Shown: in pieces, positions 5,849 to 7,087 of the stretch | How the letters are laid out: the number at the start of each line of letters is the position of its first letter | How positions within the stretch are numbered: the first letter of the stretch is position 1 | NCBI GenBank assembly: GCA_015711875.1 | Contig: JACVJG010000141.1 | Location: 1 to 7,087 of the forward strand | Source: Candidatus Solincola jinzensis | GTDB taxonomy: Bacteria > Actinomycetota > Geothermincolia > Geothermincolales > RBG-13-55-18 | DNA length: 7,087 nt | Direction of reading: 5' to 3' | Translations under genes and position numbers: made by a program | Notes under the pieces: generated by a model | Told to the model about the DNA's origin: nothing | What the model saw: the letters and a program-made list of their open reading frames with translations, nothing else | Databases searched by the model: none

Positions 5849-6191
5849 CGGCATCCTCCTGCGAATCGCCCCCTCCCAGGACACCTTCATCATAATAAAC
5901 CTTTTACGAGCATTGCGCACCTCTTAGCGGATTGGCGTTCGCTATGACGATAGGGTGGTCAATAAATTTTTTTCTAACCATAGTTGAAATGTAGCAACAT
6001 CTGGCCGCTTCTATAACCGCTTCAAGAGAGATGAAGATGTTTTACTCTTGATATGGTTTTTACAACGATATAAGGGATGCGCTTCCTCCCTTACGGGTAT
6101 GGCTCTTTTGAGGCCCATTAATTCTTAATAGACCGGATGGACGAGGTTTGGCGGTAGCGGTAATTTCACGCGCCGCCCATAGGCAAAAGGA
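5849..6191. other. AT-richer non-coding interval upstream of the small membrane protein gene
   Basis: 343 bases without a gene I can support. It should carry the end of the HAD transcript and the promoter of the two-gene unit. TATTAT at 5892-5897 (minus strand), about 44 nt before the small gene's ATG, could be a -10 box, but no good -35 precedes it. Two inverted repeats are visible: a 7-bp stem with 9-nt loop at 6071-6093, and a 7-bp stem with 16-nt loop at 6022-6051 (TCAAGAG/CTCTTGA). Neither is followed by a T run on the minus strand, so no clear terminator of the HAD gene can be named. Confidence 0.5.
6071..6093 (-). other. Inverted repeat downstream of the HAD gene
   Basis: TAAGGGA (6071-6077) and TCCCTTA (6087-6093) form a perfect 7-bp stem with a 9-nt loop, about 100 nt after the HAD stop. 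It could help end or stabilise that transcript, but it lacks a T run. Confidence 0.3.
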
Positions 6192-6905
6192 TCAGATCTC
6201 GAAGGTCAGTTCGAGCGCTTTGCTTGGTTCGGTGAAACCAGCAGGCTCCCTCCAGTATAATACCGGCCAACCCTCCGCCTGCGCGATCCTCCTCAATCTC
6301 CTCTGAGGGTTAACGGCTACCGGATGCCCCACCGCTCTGAGCAAGGGAAGGTCCGGGACGCTGTCTGAATAGAAATAACAATCTACGAGATCGACACCGT
6401 AGGACGAAGCGTATGCGCGCGCGAGTTCTGCTTTTCCCTCTCCATAGGGAAGTGGGCGCTCAAGCTCGTCGGTAAGGTAGCCGTTTCTTACCGGCGCCTT
6501 CGCCGCTATCTTGTCGTCCGCTCCAAGCTGCACCCTTACCTTTTCGCACATGTATTCGCCCGCGGCAGTGGCTATCACGGTGCGATGTCCACGCTCCTTG
6601 TGGCTTGCGATGCATTCGGCACCTTCGCGATACAGACGTGGCATCACACATGCTTCGTACGCTTCGTCCAGCAAGCTTATCAGTTCTTCGATAGGATATT
6701 TTCCACATTCCTGGAAGGTCCAGCGATATACCTCCTCGCGTGGTAGTCTGTTCAATCTGTAAAGAGTGGTGAACTTCACCGCCTTCCATATCGCTTCCAT
6801 TCCCAAAAGACGCTTTTTCACCATATACATGACCACAAGGTTTCCATTGGCGCCATCTAACAGGGTATGGTCGAGATCGAAGAAGGCTATGGGCTTTCCC
6901 GGCAT
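6192..6905 (-). CDS. HAD-superfamily subfamily IB hydrolase (phosphoserine-phosphatase-like)
   Basis: A 237-residue cytosolic phosphatase-type HAD protein. Motif I is FFDLDHTLLD, with nucleophile D10 and general acid D12. Motif II is at VIATAAG (T113). The motif III lysine is K158 in YGEGKAEL. Motif IV is YSDSVPDLPLL (D181, D185), followed by VGHPVAVNPQRRLRRIAQAEGWPVLYW, the tail typical of the IB group (TIGR01490-like) that includes SerB-like enzymes and CicA. A helical C1-type cap occupies about residues 16-90. All catalytic residues are present. The substrate is a phosphate monoester I cannot name; phosphoserine or a lysophospholipid/phosphatidate-type phosphate are examples in related groups. 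I chose the ATG at 6903-6905 because AAGGAG (6911-6916) lies 5 nt upstream; a GTG two codons earlier overlaps that SD. It stands alone, with a hairpin-dense element directly upstream. Confidence 0.88.
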   Translation of the reverse strand: MPGKPIAFFDLDHTLLDGANGNLVVMYMVKKRLLGMEAIWKAVKFTTLYRLNRLPREEVYRWTFQECGKYPIEELISLLDEAYEACVMPRLYREGAECIASHKERGHRTVIATAAGEYMCEKVRVQLGADDKIAAKAPVRNGYLTDELERPLPYGEGKAELARAYASSYGVDLVDCYFYSDSVPDLPLLRAVGHPVAVNPQRRLRRIAQAEGWPVLYWREPAGFTEPSKALELTFEI

Positions 6906-6910
6906 TTTCA

Positions 6911-6916
6911 CTCCTT
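6911..6916 (-). promoter_or_regulatory. Shine-Dalgarno deciding the HAD start
   Basis: AAGGAG with a 5-nt spacer to the ATG at 6903-6905. The in-frame GTG at 6909-6911 overlaps the SD and is unlikely to be used. Confidence 0.75.
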
Positions 6917-6923
6917 ACACCGT

Positions 6924-7087
6924 CTGGCTTCGGTATACGTGCCAGGCCTGGACCTCGCCCGCTCGCTCGCGCTCGCTCACTCCGTCCAGGCGACCGGCAC
7001 AGCTGGGCCTCCTGCGGTCGGCCCAGTCGCTTTCGCGATGCGCCTTTCCTCCCGGCCAGCACCTTCACGCGTACGCATACGTGCCAG
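6924..7087. repeat. GC-rich, hairpin-dense element bounded by an 11-bp direct repeat
   Basis: ATACGTGCCAG occurs at 6935-6945 and again at 7077-7087, the very end of the window. Between the copies lie three consecutive inverted repeats: GCCTGGAC/GTCCAGGC (6946-6953 with 6984-6991, enclosing a GCTC-rich low-complexity loop), CTGGGCC/GGCCCAG (7003-7009 with 7020-7026), and TCGC/GCGA (7027-7038), which on the minus strand has a GAAA loop. CGACCG (6991-6996) could instead pair with CGGTCG (7015-7020), excluding the first two stems. It could be a structured leader of the HAD gene, a small non-autonomous repeat element, or one unit of a tandem repeat. No credible coding frame runs through it. Confidence 0.45.

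Noticed and set aside
6012..6118. 35-codon minus-strand frame in the AT-richer interval
   Set aside because: No SD, no hydrophobic or domain pattern, and it runs through the inverted repeats.
6958..6980. GCTC-rich low-complexity stretch as a possible CRISPR or tandem array
   Set aside because: The units are only 4-8 bases, imperfect, and have no spacers; it lies within the loop of a longer hairpin.
6460..7068. 202-codon minus-strand open frame overlapping the HAD gene
   Set aside because: It reads the HAD gene in another frame, with arginine/glycine-rich low-complexity sequence; the HAD frame has all catalytic motifs.

Overview
The window is a bacterial chromosomal segment that is moderately GC-rich. 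Every gene I can support lies on the minus strand, so the region reads right to left. Intact single-copy metabolic genes, clean Shine-Dalgarno (SD) sites and ordinary terminators suggest a stable chromosomal region rather than a mobile one. I see no tRNA, rRNA, CRISPR array, transposase or phage gene. The gene mix (paired acyl-CoA dehydrogenases, a TetR regulator that looks leaderless, a CrtI-like oxidoreductase, a HAD-IB phosphatase) would suit a fatty-acid- or lipid-using bacterium. A deep-branching Actinomycetota is my guess, but the sequence alone does not prove a phylum.

Layout from right to left, in the direction of transcription: (i) 6924-7087 is a GC-rich, hairpin-dense stretch bounded by an 11-bp direct repeat, just upstream of (ii) a HAD-IB phosphatase-like gene (6192-6905). 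(iii) 5849-6191 is AT-richer and non-coding. (iv) A two-gene unit follows: a 57-residue single-span membrane protein (5675-5848), whose stop codon overlaps the SD of a CrtI-type FAD oxidoreductase (4115-5662), closed by a strong terminator at 4048-4073. (v) A TetR regulator (3224-3889) has a promoter that places its transcription start at the start codon, with a palindrome over that point. (vi) Two acyl-CoA dehydrogenase genes (1939-3048 and 678-1928) are translationally coupled and closed by a terminator at 633-656. (vii) 182-632 is non-coding. (viii) The N-terminal 60 codons of an unrecognised CxxC protein run off the left edge.

The most interesting point is the dehydrogenase pair. Aligned by eye to the family, the two proteins have lost complementary halves of the FAD site. 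The 416-residue protein keeps the residues a subunit gives to its own FAD and has lost those given to its neighbour's; the 369-residue protein shows the reverse. This predicts an obligate heteromer with one working FAD and active site per pair, as in the alpha2beta2 FadE enzymes of mycobacterial steroid side-chain degradation. The adjacent TetR gene is the obvious candidate regulator, perhaps sensing an acyl-CoA, but that is inference. The oxidoreductase and HAD genes show no sequence-level link to the dehydrogenase pair.
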